Source of the DNA: Bacilli bacterium
GTDB taxonomy: Bacteria > Bacillota_I > Bacilli_A > RFN20 > CAG-826
Reading direction: 5' to 3'
Assembly: GCA_017651165.1 (NCBI GenBank)
Contig: JAGCDH010000012.1
Location: forward strand, 1-64,000
DNA length: 64,000 nt
The stretch's first letter is position 1. Each line of letters opens with the position of its first letter. A program made the position numbers and the translations under genes. Below are positions 16,959-25,302 of this stretch, one piece after another. Under the pieces are notes generated by a model. That model had not been told where the DNA came from. It did no database searches and was given only the letters and a program-made list of their open reading frames with translations.

Positions 16959-18995
16959 TTAATCCTCCTCGTTATTCTTTGGTACACCGGTGTTAGTTGC
17001 TTCCTTAAGGGAAGACTCTAAAACCATTATCAGTTTTTGTTTTGCTCTTCTCACATCGTTATCATTGAACAATGCTGCGGCAGAGGTGAAGTGACCACCA
17101 CCATTGAGTTTTTCACACAACAATGAGACGTTAATTGTACCATCACTACGAGCGGATAAACGTATCTCTCGAGGGCTAATTTTTCCTAAAACAAAGGCAG
17201 CGTGTACGCCTTTATATGTCAAACAAAGGTTCGCGGCTTTAGCGATTGTCGCATGATCATAGAGTCGATCTTGATCAGCGGTAGCAATAACTACGCCATA
17301 GAAAGGTGTTTCAAGATTAGCAGTAATTTCAGTAATCTCTTTATGTTCTTCGTAACCATCTTTTAAGAAGTCGTCCGCTAATGAGTTATCAGCGCCATAT
17401 TCTTTAAGAATAGTTGCGGCTTCAAATGTTCTAATACCAGTACTTCTACTCTTGAAGTAAGAGGAATCAAGGAAGATACCGGAAAGCATGATTGTAGCGT
17501 ATGTGCTTGGAAGTTCAATTCTTGGGTTAATAGATGAGAATCTAATGAATTCAGAAATAAGTTCGCAAGTTGATGACGCTGCTGGGTCGATGTGGTTAAA
17601 GACTGGAGAGTCAATATATTCTTCAGCACGTCTATGATGGTCGATAACGACAATCTTCGCGGCTCTATCAACAAGTTTTGGCGCCATAACCATACTTGGA
17701 ATGTGGACATCAAGAACGATTAATAATGTATTACCATCAATTAATGTTTCAGCGTCTTTACTATTAACAATGAGTTTTTCTAACTCATCTTTGCTAAATG
17801 ATTGTGTTAAAGCGGATCTTGTTTTTGCTTCAGTATTCTTTAAATCTACGACAATGCGAGATTCAATTTTCAAACGATTACAAATCGCTTTCATACCTAA
17901 ACAGGCGCCTAAAGCGTCCATATCCATCATTGCGTGGCCCATAATCAAGACTCTTTGAGAGGCGTTAATTAAAGAAATAAGGGAGTCAGCCAAAACACGA
18001 GTTTTAACTCTGTTACGTTTTTCTTGAGCTTCAGATTTGCCGCCATAGAATTTCATTTCTTGGCCATAAGCGGAGACAACAACTTGGTCACCACCACGAG
18101 ACATCGCGATATCTAAAGCTTCAATCGCTAAATCGTTTAATTTATTAACGTCTGGGAAGTCATGAGCGATACCAATCGAAAGAGTTAATGGAATATCGCC
18201 AAGAATTGATTCCGCACGGACTTTATCAATGATGGAGAATTTATCTTCTAACATCTTAGAGAAAGATGAGAAATTACAAAGCATTAAATAGCTATCGTCT
18301 TTAATTCTTCTAAGAAGAATGCCATAGTCTTTAGCGTAACCAAAGATATCGTTTTTCACTTTGGTGACAACGTCATTAAAGTCATCATCACCACGGACGA
18401 CATCATCATAGTTATCAATCGCTAAGATACCAACCACAGGGGCTTGTTCTTTAGAATAATTGAAGATTTGTTCATAATCGGTCACATCTTTAAAAATCCA
18501 TAAGCCAGCTTCTGATAATAACTTAACAGCGTAGGTTCTAGAGTTAACCACGATTTTGACGCCTTGCTCACTACTATTAGCCTCTCTTAAAGCGGCTAGT
18601 TCTGGTTGCCAGGCAATAATATCGGTGTCCATGATTTCGATATGACGAGATTTGAATAAGTCATTTGTCCAGAGGACAACATTTTTATCATCGGTGATGG
18701 CTAAGCCAATCATTGCAAAGTTATAAGCTTCTTGAACGTCACTACCGATAACTTCTGCAGCGCGTAAGTCTGTCTTTTGTCTCAATGAAGAAAGAATCAA
18801 AATGATAATCCAAATCAACAAACAGTTAACCACTAAAACAGCGATTGACGCTAATGTGATGATATAAGGTGTGACGATATTCTGAACATGGAAATAGTTA
18901 TTAAAATAAACGACAGAAAAAACCGAACCCGCTAGAATTTCTAGAAGGATGATAATAAAAGAAATTGTTTTAATTCTCTTGATCGTTCTTCCCAT
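16959..18995 (-). CDS. gdpP: Cyclic-di-AMP phosphodiesterase GdpP (DHH family)
   Basis: GdpP hydrolyses the second messenger c-di-AMP at the membrane. From the chosen start the protein has 678 residues: two membrane helices (about 10-30 and 40-70), a PAS-like domain, a degenerate GGDEF domain (SRGGDQ in place of GGDEF), then the DHH and DHHA1 domains. Key motifs are GHAMMDMDALGA, VVIDHHRR and GGGHFTSAA. The frame stays open to 19061, but that upstream start lacks a ribosome binding site. The ATG at 18995 is preferred because TATAAT ends exactly 9 nt before it, as at seven other genes here, which implies a leaderless mRNA. It heads the operon through rplI and dnaB. Confidence 0.93.
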   Translation of the reverse strand: MGRTIKRIKTISFIIILLEILAGSVFSVVYFNNYFHVQNIVTPYIITLASIAVLVVNCLLIWIIILILSSLRQKTDLRAAEVIGSDVQEAYNFAMIGLAITDDKNVVLWTNDLFKSRHIEIMDTDIIAWQPELAALREANSSEQGVKIVVNSRTYAVKLLSEAGLWIFKDVTDYEQIFNYSKEQAPVVGILAIDNYDDVVRGDDDFNDVVTKVKNDIFGYAKDYGILLRRIKDDSYLMLCNFSSFSKMLEDKFSIIDKVRAESILGDIPLTLSIGIAHDFPDVNKLNDLAIEALDIAMSRGGDQVVVSAYGQEMKFYGGKSEAQEKRNRVKTRVLADSLISLINASQRVLIMGHAMMDMDALGACLGMKAICNRLKIESRIVVDLKNTEAKTRSALTQSFSKDELEKLIVNSKDAETLIDGNTLLIVLDVHIPSMVMAPKLVDRAAKIVVIDHHRRAEEYIDSPVFNHIDPAASSTCELISEFIRFSSINPRIELPSTYATIMLSGIFLDSSYFKSRSTGIRTFEAATILKEYGADNSLADDFLKDGYEEHKEITEITANLETPFYGVVIATADQDRLYDHATIAKAANLCLTYKGVHAAFVLGKISPREIRLSARSDGTINVSLLCEKLNGGGHFTSAAALFNDNDVRRAKQKLIMVLESSLKEATNTGVPKNNEED

Positions 18996-19004
18996 GGTGT
19001 CATT

Positions 19005-19010
19005 ATTATA
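19005..19010 (-). promoter_or_regulatory. -10 box of a leaderless promoter (gdpP operon)
   Basis: A consensus TATAAT on the minus strand ends 9 nt before the ATG at 18995. No Shine-Dalgarno motif is present. No good -35 hexamer lies at the expected distance. Confidence 0.6.
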
Positions 19011-19171
19011 AATAATCTCGTTAAAATAATAAATACAAAAAAAGCAAAACTTCTTTTGCATTTATTAAGTAAAAACTGGTCTAATATGACTCGCCTTAAA
19101 AAAGGAAAGGGGGCGTGTTTGTATTATAGACCACTTTTAAGTGAATGCCTAATATTTTATTAGAATCTTTT

Positions 19172-19705
19172 TTATTTGTTATCAATCCAATAGATTTCTA
19201 ATTTTTCGTCGTCTTCACTAACTGTGCGCTCAAAAATACCACCATTATTGAGAATGGATTTTTTAGAACCAATATTACTTTCGTTACAAGAAATCATCAT
19301 TCGATCAATGCCCATCTCTTTGCATATTTTCAAAGCATGATGAATCATTTCTGTCGCATAGCCTTTTCTTCTTTCGCTAGGCCTAACCCCATCACCGATA
19401 TGGCCACCACTATTTCTGAGATGTTCATTTAGAAAATGACGGATTTGAATAGCGCCAACGATAACATCTCTTTCTTTATCTAAAGCAAAATATGTTGTTG
19501 CAGGAACAAAACCTGGTTGAGGATTGATTTCTTCTTGTTTGAATTCATCTAGATACTTTTCGAAGTTGCTGTAATCCTTATTAAAAATTGATCTTGGCGA
19601 AGGATCGGTTGGATGAGTAGCGTTATAATGAGCCCACTCCTTAACCATATCCAAGATTTGTTCTTTATAAGCAATAGATGGTTTAATAAGAATTAGTCTA
19701 TCCAT
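19172..19705 (-). CDS. GNAT-family N-acetyltransferase
   Basis: This 177-residue protein has the GNAT fold. Acetyl-CoA motif A is VRPSERRKGYATEMIHHAL (R-x-x-R-K-G-Y/A type), followed by SCNESNIGSKKSILNNGGI, the usual NxxS motif B. The preceding VGAIQIRHFLNEHL strand matches small-molecule acetyltransferases of the YhhY/RimJ-like group. The substrate is unknown. There is no ribosome binding site; TATAAT ends 8 nt before the ATG, so the mRNA is probably leaderless and separate from the trpB-tfoX transcript, which ends in a terminator just upstream. Confidence 0.9.
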   Translation of the reverse strand: MDRLILIKPSIAYKEQILDMVKEWAHYNATHPTDPSPRSIFNKDYSNFEKYLDEFKQEEINPQPGFVPATTYFALDKERDVIVGAIQIRHFLNEHLRNSGGHIGDGVRPSERRKGYATEMIHHALKICKEMGIDRMMISCNESNIGSKKSILNNGGIFERTVSEDDEKLEIYWIDNK

Positions 19706-19713
19706 ACAAATTA

Positions 19714-19719
19714 ATTATA
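19714..19719 (-). promoter_or_regulatory. -10 box of a leaderless promoter (GNAT gene)
   Basis: TATAAT on the minus strand ends 8 nt before the ATG at 19705, with no ribosome binding site. It is close behind the terminator of the preceding gene. Confidence 0.6.
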
Positions 19720-19731
19720 CTTAAGTATTAT

Positions 19732-19753
19732 TAAAAAACCATCAAATTGATGG
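19732..19753 (-). terminator. Terminator overlapping the end of the TfoX-domain gene
   Basis: On the minus strand CCATC-AATTT-GATGG followed by TTTTTTAAT forms a short hairpin with a T-tract. Its 5' arm is made of the last codons of the gene itself and its loop and 3' arm contain the TGA stop. Confidence 0.6.
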
Positions 19754-20047
19754 CCTTTTATCTTTTAATTCCTCAACGATGAGATTAATAATGTTTTCAA
19801 TTTCTTCTGTATCTTCGATATCAATGAGTAACATCGGTTTAGCGCTTGGATAAGGAATCACTTCTTTGAAATCTTTGCTTTCTAGAGATTTTGTTTTCTT
19901 AATAAGAAACCTATCATCATAGATACCACCAAAAATGATACCGTTTTTATAAAGAATATATTCCCCCATCATCTTTTTATAAGTGATGCCTGGGATATCC
20001 CTTAGTAAATCCAATACATATAATAAATAGTCTTCCGAAGTTGCCAT
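19742..20047 (-). CDS. TfoX N-terminal-domain protein
   Basis: The frame is open from 20113, but the ATG at 20047 gives a 101-residue protein starting MATSEDYLLYVLDLL, which matches the usual N-terminus of stand-alone TfoX_N proteins. Family features are ITYKKMMGEYILYKNGIIFGGIYDDRFLIKKT and IPYPSAKPMLLID. The longer start would add a stretch that overlaps the end of trpB in another frame. In Haemophilus TfoX controls competence, but short TfoX_N proteins in Firmicutes have no settled role. It begins 1 nt after the trpB stop, so it is co-transcribed. It ends in TGA. Confidence 0.85.
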   Translation of the reverse strand: MATSEDYLLYVLDLLRDIPGITYKKMMGEYILYKNGIIFGGIYDDRFLIKKTKSLESKDFKEVIPYPSAKPMLLIDIEDTEEIENIINLIVEELKDKRPSI

Positions 20048-20048
20048 T

Positions 20049-21464
20049 TTATTCTCTAAACATATGTGGATACTTTTTGAGCATGAAGTCCATATCTTTA
20101 TCACCACGTCCACTTAAGTTGACGAGGATGGAACCGCTCTTCATAGTTCTCGCGCATTTAATAGCGTATGCTAAAGCGTGGCTTGATTCAATCGCAGGAA
20201 TAATACCCTCTAATCTTGATAATAAGAAGAATGCTTCAGCCGCTTCATCATCAGTTATATATTCATACTTAACTCTACCAATTTCCTTAAGGAACGCATG
20301 TTCTGGACCAACACCTGGGTAGTCTAATCCACTTGCGATGCTATAGGCATCACCAGCAGTTCCATCTTTGTTTTGTAACACTAAGGAATTGAAACCATGA
20401 AGGATCATTTCTTTGCCTAATGTCATAGTAGCGCTGTTCTTTCCTGGCTCTTCACCTTCACCCATCGCTTCAACACCAACAATATTAACTGGTTCTTCTA
20501 AGAAGGCTTCAAACATACCAATGGCGTTACTGCCACCACCAACACAAGCGGTGACGATGTCAGGAAGTTCACCAGTCATCTCTAAAAATTGTTCTTTCGC
20601 TTCGCGACCAATCACTTCTTGGAAGTCTCTGACCATTAATGGGTATGGATGTGGTCCAACCGCACTACCAATGACGTAGAATGCTTTTTTATATTCTTTG
20701 GCATACGCTTCAAAAGCTGCATCAACTGCTTCTTTTAATGTTCTTGTTCCAAAACTAACAGGGATAACATTTGCGCCTAACATTTTAATTCTAGCGACAT
20801 TAGGTGCTTGTTTCTCCATATCAACTTCACCCATATAAATATCGCATTCTAAACCAAAGTAAGCTGCGGCCATAGCAACAGCGGAACCATGGCTACCTGC
20901 GCCTGTTTCAGCAATGAGTTTTTTCTTACCTAAATATTTTGCCAACAAAGCTTGACCCATCGCATTATTTAACTTATGAGCGCCACCATGATTAAGGTCT
21001 TCTCTTTTAAGATAAATCTGTACGCGTCCTAAATAATTGCTTAAATTTTGACAGTGGTAGACTGGTGTCGGACGACCTTGGTAGTTCTTTCTAATTTCTC
21101 TTAATTCCGCAACGAACTTTGATGATTTGGCAATGGTTTGATATCCATAGTAGATTTCTTCCATCGCTTTTTTAGGATTGTCAGGAAGGAATGTCCCGCC
21201 ATAGCGGCCAAAGTAGCCATCATCACTTGGATATTGTTTACGATAATTTTTAAAATCAATGTCGATACCTTTTAGTGGAGAGTCTTCAAACAAGCGTTGT
21301 CCTTTAACTCGACGGTCTAATGGCTTAACGGCATTATCTGGAATCAAGTATTTATGATCCTTATAAATCGCACCTTCAATTCTTTTCTCTTTTAAAAGAG
21401 CTCTTACTCTTCTTTCATTAATGCCGAACTTTTCAGCGGCTTCTTTAACGGTAATATATTTCAT
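20049..21464 (-). CDS. trpB: Tryptophan synthase beta-like enzyme fused to an N-terminal HTH domain
   Basis: The 471-residue protein joins a MerR/excisionase-type helix-turn-helix (1-50; [35 protein letters not shown]) to a complete TrpB (about 82-471). TrpB residues are intact: PLP lysine in HKLNNAMGQ (Lys164), catalytic Glu186 in [18 protein letters not shown] for phosphate binding, and the late LSGRGDKD. TrpB makes tryptophan from indole and serine; normal TrpB is about 395-400 residues. No trpA or other trp gene is nearby, so indole salvage is more likely than full biosynthesis. The HTH may have been kept for DNA binding or may only be a structural cap. AAGGGAG precedes the ATG, with TATAAT (21500-21505) upstream. 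Confidence 0.9.
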   Translation of the reverse strand: MKYITVKEAAEKFGINERRVRALLKEKRIEGAIYKDHKYLIPDNAVKPLDRRVKGQRLFEDSPLKGIDIDFKNYRKQYPSDDGYFGRYGGTFLPDNPKKAMEEIYYGYQTIAKSSKFVAELREIRKNYQGRPTPVYHCQNLSNYLGRVQIYLKREDLNHGGAHKLNNAMGQALLAKYLGKKKLIAETGAGSHGSAVAMAAAYFGLECDIYMGEVDMEKQAPNVARIKMLGANVIPVSFGTRTLKEAVDAAFEAYAKEYKKAFYVIGSAVGPHPYPLMVRDFQEVIGREAKEQFLEMTGELPDIVTACVGGGSNAIGMFEAFLEEPVNIVGVEAMGEGEEPGKNSATMTLGKEMILHGFNSLVLQNKDGTAGDAYSIASGLDYPGVGPEHAFLKEIGRVKYEYITDDEAAEAFFLLSRLEGIIPAIESSHALAYAIKCARTMKSGSILVNLSGRGDKDMDFMLKKYPHMFRE

Positions 21465-21499
21465 ACCTTTATACTCCCTTCGGTATATTCGTTGTTCCT

Positions 21500-21527
21500 A
21501 TTATAATTTATTTAATAAGTAATTAAA
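21500..21527 (-). promoter_or_regulatory. Promoter of the trpB-tfoX transcript
   Basis: TATAAT (21500-21505) is preceded by TTTAAT at a 16-nt spacing on the minus strand. The short leader carries AAGGGAG and shows no T-box or attenuator fold. Confidence 0.5.
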
Positions 21528-21539
21528 AGGATTTTTAAC

Positions 21540-21566
21540 ACAAAAGAAAAGCCACTAACGTGGCTT
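21540..21566 (-). terminator. Terminator of the XRE-hydrolase/zinc-ribbon operon
   Basis: On the minus strand AAGCCAC and GTGGCTT form a 7-bp stem with a 4-nt loop, followed by TTCTTTTGTG. Confidence 0.8.
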
Positions 21567-21591
21567 ATTTATTAGTATACGTTATTGATGT

Positions 21592-21798
21592 CTAGTTTTC
21601 TCTTCTAAGAATAACCTCGAACATCTTTCCACATTTTGTACAAACAGCACTTGCGTGTGTTCCGCCATAGGAAGCATGTGCCCCACACATTTTGCTCATC
21701 ATATCAACGTGCATGCAGAAAGGACATCTAGGTCTATAATCCACACTCATTCCATCATCTCTGACAATGATGGCGTTAACGCCATAAGTTTGACCCAT
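21592..21798 (-). CDS. Small zinc-ribbon protein
   Basis: This 68-residue protein has two Cys pairs, PRCPFC (about 24-29) and VCTKCGK (about 53-59), with Cys, His and Met residues between them (HVDMMSKMCGAHASYGGTH). A four-Cys zinc ribbon is likely, though its length does not match a ribosomal protein I know. It starts 11 nt after the XRE-hydrolase gene with AAGGAGATAATT as ribosome binding site, so it shares that transcript. Function is unknown. Confidence 0.75.
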   Translation of the reverse strand: MGQTYGVNAIIVRDDGMSVDYRPRCPFCMHVDMMSKMCGAHASYGGTHASAVCTKCGKMFEVILRREN

Positions 21799-21809
21799 AA
21801 TTATCTCCT

Positions 21810-22670
21810 TTATTTAAATAGTCGCAGCATCCAGTCTTTAATAAACTCTTTTTCTTCTTCGCTTTCGAAGTAGTGTTCAGAGTCACTCTTTACCGTTAAT
21901 CTAGCAAGTGGGTGATTCTCTAAAAATTCTAACATGCTACCTGTATAGACGACTTCGTCATAAGCGCCATATAAGATTTCCGTTGGAATTTCCCAATGAT
22001 CTTCGTCATTAGAAACATGTTGATAGAAGTCATAAGAAAGGACGGTTCCGTCTTCCACTTTAATTAATTTCTTTTGTTCTAATTCTTTATCTTTAATGCC
22101 ATACATTGACATAATGTCAATGATGTTTTGGAACATACTAACAATTGGAGAAATGAAGAACGCTCTATCGATTTTAAAATCCGCTAAGTATTCGCAAGCA
22201 TAGAAGGCGCCTATGGAATTAGCAATAACTATCACTTCATCATAGCCTTTAGATAGTTTCTTGAATTCTGCTTTGATTGTTTCTCCCACTTCCCATGGAT
22301 TACCATCTTGATAATCTAGGCCAACAACATCATAGCCTTCAAGAAAACTAAAATCATTGGCTTCTGCTGCAGAACCATGGAGACCGTGTATATAAATTGC
22401 TACTTTTTTGCGGTTATCCTTGGCTTCTTGGACGACTTCGACCTTTTGTGCAGGAGCTTTCTTACCGATATTGAATAATTCGTTAGCTTCTAAATCATAC
22501 TTCTTTATAAGAAGACAGATTTTTTCATAGGTCATATCGGCGTCGCCTTTTTCAATGTGTGAAATAACAGACTTATTATAATAACCTAAGGATTTAGCCA
22601 AAGCCTCTTGTGTTAAATTGTTCTTCTTTCTAAATTCTCTGATCTTCGGACCAATCATTTGTTTAGCCAT
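21810..22670 (-). CDS. XRE-type HTH fused to alpha/beta hydrolase
   Basis: Residues 1-65 of this 286-residue protein form an XRE/Cro helix-turn-helix (GPKIREFRKKNNLTQEALAK, then SVISHIEKGDADMTYEKI). Residues about 88-286 form a small alpha/beta hydrolase. It has an oxyanion segment YIHGLHGS, a nucleophile elbow ANSIGA (Ser152), an acid in YGAYDEVV (Asp239) and a His in SEHYF (His266), so the catalytic triad looks complete. The hydrolase half resembles RBBP9/YdeN-like serine hydrolases. HTH-hydrolase fusions are uncommon. AGGAG lies 9 nt before the ATG. Its role, for example a ligand-destroying regulator, is speculation. Confidence 0.85.
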   Translation of the reverse strand: MAKQMIGPKIREFRKKNNLTQEALAKSLGYYNKSVISHIEKGDADMTYEKICLLIKKYDLEANELFNIGKKAPAQKVEVVQEAKDNRKKVAIYIHGLHGSAAEANDFSFLEGYDVVGLDYQDGNPWEVGETIKAEFKKLSKGYDEVIVIANSIGAFYACEYLADFKIDRAFFISPIVSMFQNIIDIMSMYGIKDKELEQKKLIKVEDGTVLSYDFYQHVSNDEDHWEIPTEILYGAYDEVVYTGSMLEFLENHPLARLTVKSDSEHYFESEEEKEFIKDWMLRLFK

Positions 22671-22825
22671 ATTAAGTTTCTCCTGTTCATTAGCCCTAAC
22701 AAGCGAAAAGACGTTGCCTAGAGCATTCTCTTAAAATCACGGAAATATCTTTCATCTGTATAATATCAATTCGTTGTCTATTTTACAACTGAATATAAAC
22801 AGTTTTAAGATTTCTACTCGTTGAG

Positions 22826-22831
22826 TAAAAT
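22826..22831 (+). promoter_or_regulatory. -10 box of a leaderless promoter (Pr6Pr-like gene)
   Basis: TAAAAT ends 8 nt before the second of two tandem ATG codons (22840). Neither ATG has a ribosome binding site. Confidence 0.5.
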
Positions 22832-22839
22832 TAAAAATG

Positions 22840-23478
22840 ATGAAAAGATCTGAAAGAATCAGAATAATTGTTGGCGCAATGATTAATATCATTGTCTTTT
22901 GCCTAAGTGTTTATTGTCTTTCTACTTTCATCAGATACGCTATACATGGAAACCCAGATAATCGTTTTAGATATTTCACTAATATTTCCACATTAACTGT
23001 TGGTTTCATCGCCCTACCAAACGCTGTTTTACTTGTGGTATCTGCAATTAAAGGAAGGATGATTTATCCGACATTCTTATCGATCGTCAAATTTATTGGC
23101 CTATCAATGATCTCTCTTACATTCTTTACAGTTCTATGCTTTATAGCGCCTTTATCTAGCTTCAAGAGCATGTATCAAAACATGCGCTTTATTACCCATC
23201 TTGTCATACCTATTTTAGTAATGGCCTCCTATTTCTTCCTTGAAGAAAAAACTATGTTTGAATGGAAACTATCGATGATCGGTGTTGTGCCATCCATTAT
23301 CTACACAGCTATTTATGGTATTAATGTCGTTTTATTAAAAACATGGGATGACATTTATAAAGTTAATAACGATGGATTATGGTTTCTTTTTGCCTCTCTG
23401 GTAGTCCTATTCAACTTTGCAATTTGCCTGGGCTTATATTTTGCAAAGAGAGCATTGATAAAAAAGCTTTCTAAGTAG
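22840..23478 (+). CDS. Pr6Pr-like integral membrane protein
   Basis: The protein is mostly hydrophobic with six predicted membrane helices. Near residue 44 it has NRFRYFTNISTLTVGFIALPNAVLL, which resembles the FRYFT.LSN signature of Pr6Pr/FAR-17a-AIG1-like membrane proteins. A conserved-looking FITHLVIPILVMASYFF helix follows. Two ATG codons stand in tandem (22837 and 22840); the second is 8 nt after the -10 box and is chosen to match the spacing seen at other genes here. The function of the family in bacteria is unknown to me. It is divergent from the XRE-hydrolase gene. Confidence 0.7.
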   Translation: MKRSERIRIIVGAMINIIVFCLSVYCLSTFIRYAIHGNPDNRFRYFTNISTLTVGFIALPNAVLLVVSAIKGRMIYPTFLSIVKFIGLSMISLTFFTVLCFIAPLSSFKSMYQNMRFITHLVIPILVMASYFFLEEKTMFEWKLSMIGVVPSIIYTAIYGINVVLLKTWDDIYKVNNDGLWFLFASLVVLFNFAICLGLYFAKRALIKKLSK

Positions 23479-23508
23479 AAGTCATTTATTAGTTAGTGTT
23501 TTGACTTA

Positions 23509-24177
23509 TTACTTAGCGTAAAAGATGGTGTTCTTATGGAACGCTCCAAAAGCAAAACCAAAGTTTAAGAATAATGGCATATTTTTATATGCGCTAAAAG
23601 TTGTTCTGCTTATGAATTCTTTGGTGGTTACATTTTCAATGTATCCATAAGGGTTATAGACTGTGACATTATCATTTTGTAAATCTAATCCGCTAACAAC
23701 AGAGAAATGTAATGTCCAGGCGTTTTCATATTTTGCCGCCCATTCAATAGCGACAGGATTATTTTTCTTTAAAGAATCGTGAATCTCCTTTAATAAGACA
23801 TTATGTTTTAAATAAGTTCTTTTAACAAACGACTTAGATGGGATGGATTTATTAATTTCCTTAAGGAAACCATCGGTAGAGGCAGTAGAAATTGCTTTGT
23901 TTCTAGCGTCTAATTCATCTTCGGTTATGGGGCTACCATAATAGGCCGAAATCATCTCAATAGAAGCATAGCCACAAGAGACGTGTTGTGTTACTAGTTC
24001 AAAGCCAGTAACCTCCACTTTTTCTTTATAAGCTGCATCTTCTTTTAAATAAGAATAATCAGCTTTTAAATTAGCGGTCTTTATACCTAGAATAGCAAAA
24101 GGGATTGCTACCACTAATCCAAGAGTCAAAACTACGCTTGATAGTGAGATTAGAATAACCTTAGTTCTCTTTTTCAT
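23509..24177 (-). CDS. Membrane-anchored C39-like (papain-fold) peptidase
   Basis: This 222-residue protein has an N-terminal hydrophobic anchor (8-30) after a KKR start, placing the rest outside the cell. The domain has a papain-fold pattern: HVSCGYASIEMISAYYG (Cys68), WTLHFSVVSGLD (His157) and VTVYNPYGY (Asn175). This is the Cys-His-Asn/Asp order of C39-like peptidases. The bacteriocin-exporter form carries its transporter on the same protein; this one stands alone, so a processing or toxin role is possible but not shown. There is no proper ribosome binding site (GAGG is only 2 nt from the ATG). TATAAT lies 9 nt upstream. Confidence 0.8.
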   Translation of the reverse strand: MKKRTKVILISLSSVVLTLGLVVAIPFAILGIKTANLKADYSYLKEDAAYKEKVEVTGFELVTQHVSCGYASIEMISAYYGSPITEDELDARNKAISTASTDGFLKEINKSIPSKSFVKRTYLKHNVLLKEIHDSLKKNNPVAIEWAAKYENAWTLHFSVVSGLDLQNDNVTVYNPYGYIENVTTKEFISRTTFSAYKNMPLFLNFGFAFGAFHKNTIFYAK

Positions 24178-24186
24178 AACCTCGCC

Positions 24187-24192
24187 ATTATA
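24187..24192 (-). promoter_or_regulatory. -10 box of a leaderless promoter (C39-like gene)
   Basis: TATAAT ends 9 nt before the ATG at 24177 and sits directly against the bidirectional terminator that closes the rpsF operon, so the -35 region overlaps the hairpin. Confidence 0.6.
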
Positions 24193-24194
24193 AC

Positions 24195-24224
24195 AAAAAA
24201 AGCCGTCACGTGTACGGCTTTTTT
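24195..24224. terminator. Terminator of the rpsF-ssb-rpsR operon
   Basis: AAAAAAGCCGT and ACGGCTTTTTT form an 11-bp stem around CACGTGT, with T-tracts on both strands. It ends the operon 15 nt after the rpsR stop codon. Confidence 0.9.
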
Positions 24225-24239
24225 ATGTTTTTTAACTAA

Positions 24240-24467
24240 TTAGTCAGCAACGTATGGAAGAAGCGCCATAAATCTTGCGTTCTTAATTGCTTTGGCTAAT
24301 TCTCTTTGGTGTTTAGCACATGTGCCTGTTGCTCTTCTGGTGGAAATCTTACCATTTGGAGTAATCATTGTTTTTAAGAGTTCAACGTCTTTATAATCAA
24401 TGAATTTAGATTTGTTCTTACAGAAGATACAAACTTTTTTATGTGGTCTAACTTTTCTAAATGCCAT
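24240..24467 (-). CDS. rpsR: 30S ribosomal protein S18
   Basis: S18 forms a heterodimer with S6 on the platform of the 30S subunit. The 75-residue length is normal, and the signature [36 protein letters not shown] is complete. It carries CIFC near residue 13 and CAKH near residue 50, so it is the zinc-binding (C+) form. It is the last gene of rpsF-ssb-rpsR, 20 nt after ssb, with its own AAAGG ribosome binding site. Confidence 0.97.
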   Translation of the reverse strand: MAFRKVRPHKKVCIFCKNKSKFIDYKDVELLKTMITPNGKISTRRATGTCAKHQRELAKAIKNARFMALLPYVAD

Positions 24468-24487
24468 AATTATTTACCTTTCTTTCA

Positions 24488-24916
24488 TTAAAATGGAAGA
24501 TCGTCATCTGGCAAATCAATAGAATCTAAATTGCTGTTTGCAGGAGCTTGGATGTCATCGAATTTTGGTTCTTCGACAGCGTTATTTTCTCTATTTGGAT
24601 TTGGATCTAAGAATGTAACACTATCAACAACGATTTCGATAACTTTACCTTTGGTACCATCTCTGCGTTCAAAATTTCTTTGATTTAAACTGCCATCGAC
24701 TGCGACCTTTGAACCTTTTCTTGTGGATTTTACCAAATTCTCAGCTTGATCTCTGAAGACACGGCAATCGATGAAGATCGTACCTCTGGTACCATCTTGT
24801 TCTCTAATGCGGTTATCAACAGCAAGGGTGAATGTGGCAAAGCTCACATCAGAACTGGTTTTTCTTAGTTCTGGATCTTTAACTAAACGACCCACTAAGA
24901 CGACTCTGTTTACCAT
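24488..24916 (-). CDS. ssb: Single-stranded DNA-binding protein
   Basis: SSB coats single-stranded DNA in replication and repair and recruits partners with its acidic tail. The 142-residue protein has the OB fold (NRVVLVGRLVKDPELRKTSSDVSFATFTLAVDNR) and the conserved C-terminal tip DDDLPF after a disordered linker. Its place between rpsF and rpsR is standard in Firmicutes. Confidence 0.97.
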   Translation of the reverse strand: MVNRVVLVGRLVKDPELRKTSSDVSFATFTLAVDNRIREQDGTRGTIFIDCRVFRDQAENLVKSTRKGSKVAVDGSLNQRNFERRDGTKGKVIEIVVDSVTFLDPNPNRENNAVEEPKFDDIQAPANSNLDSIDLPDDDLPF

Positions 24917-24929
24917 ATGTTAGTCCTCC

Positions 24930-25220
24930 TTATTCTTGGTCAACTGTGACTAAGTGACGTAACACGGCTGGATTGATTTTGACTTTACGATTGAATTGAT
25001 AAAGTGCAGTCTCATCGGCAGACACTTTGAGCACGACATAGAAACCTTTGGTTTCATCGTTAATTGGGTACGCTAATTCGCGGAGACCTAATTTAACGTC
25101 TGTGTTTTTAACTTTAGCGCCATTGTCTTCGAGAAGTTTTTGCAAATCTTGCATAGCAGCTTCACGATCGGCGTCAGCTAAGTCGGCTTTCAAAATGTAC
25201 ATGATTTCGTAATTGCGCAT
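24930..25220 (-). CDS. rpsF: 30S ribosomal protein S6
   Basis: S6 binds S18 and 16S rRNA on the 30S platform. The 96-residue protein begins RNYEIMYILKADLADADREA and contains LAYPINDETKGFYVVLKV, both typical. AGGGAGGT precedes the ATG. It is the first gene of rpsF-ssb-rpsR, driven by a strong promoter about 83 nt upstream. A hairpin in the leader may be an S6:S18 autoregulation site. Confidence 0.97.
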   Translation of the reverse strand: MRNYEIMYILKADLADADREAAMQDLQKLLEDNGAKVKNTDVKLGLRELAYPINDETKGFYVVLKVSADETALYQFNRKVKINPAVLRHLVTVDQE

Positions 25221-25246
25221 TTTATATACCTCCCTTTGGTCTAATG

Positions 25247-25268
25247 GCTACCATATTCTCTTGGTAGC
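25247..25268 (-). promoter_or_regulatory. Hairpin in the rpsF leader, possible S6:S18 site
   Basis: GCTACCA and TGGTAGC pair (7 bp) around an 8-nt loop AGAGAATA in the minus-strand leader, between promoter and ribosome binding site. Firmicute rpsF leaders often carry an S6:S18-binding hairpin, but I do not see the usual CCG bulge clearly, so the role is uncertain. Confidence 0.35.
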
Positions 25269-25302
25269 AGAGATTTGTGCTTAATAAATACTAAGCGTGT
25301 CA

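Noticed and set aside
20049-21591. T-box or trp attenuator upstream of trpB
   Set aside because: The leader between TATAAT and the ATG is short, has no T-box consensus and no terminator/antiterminator pair; the only hairpin belongs to the preceding operon.
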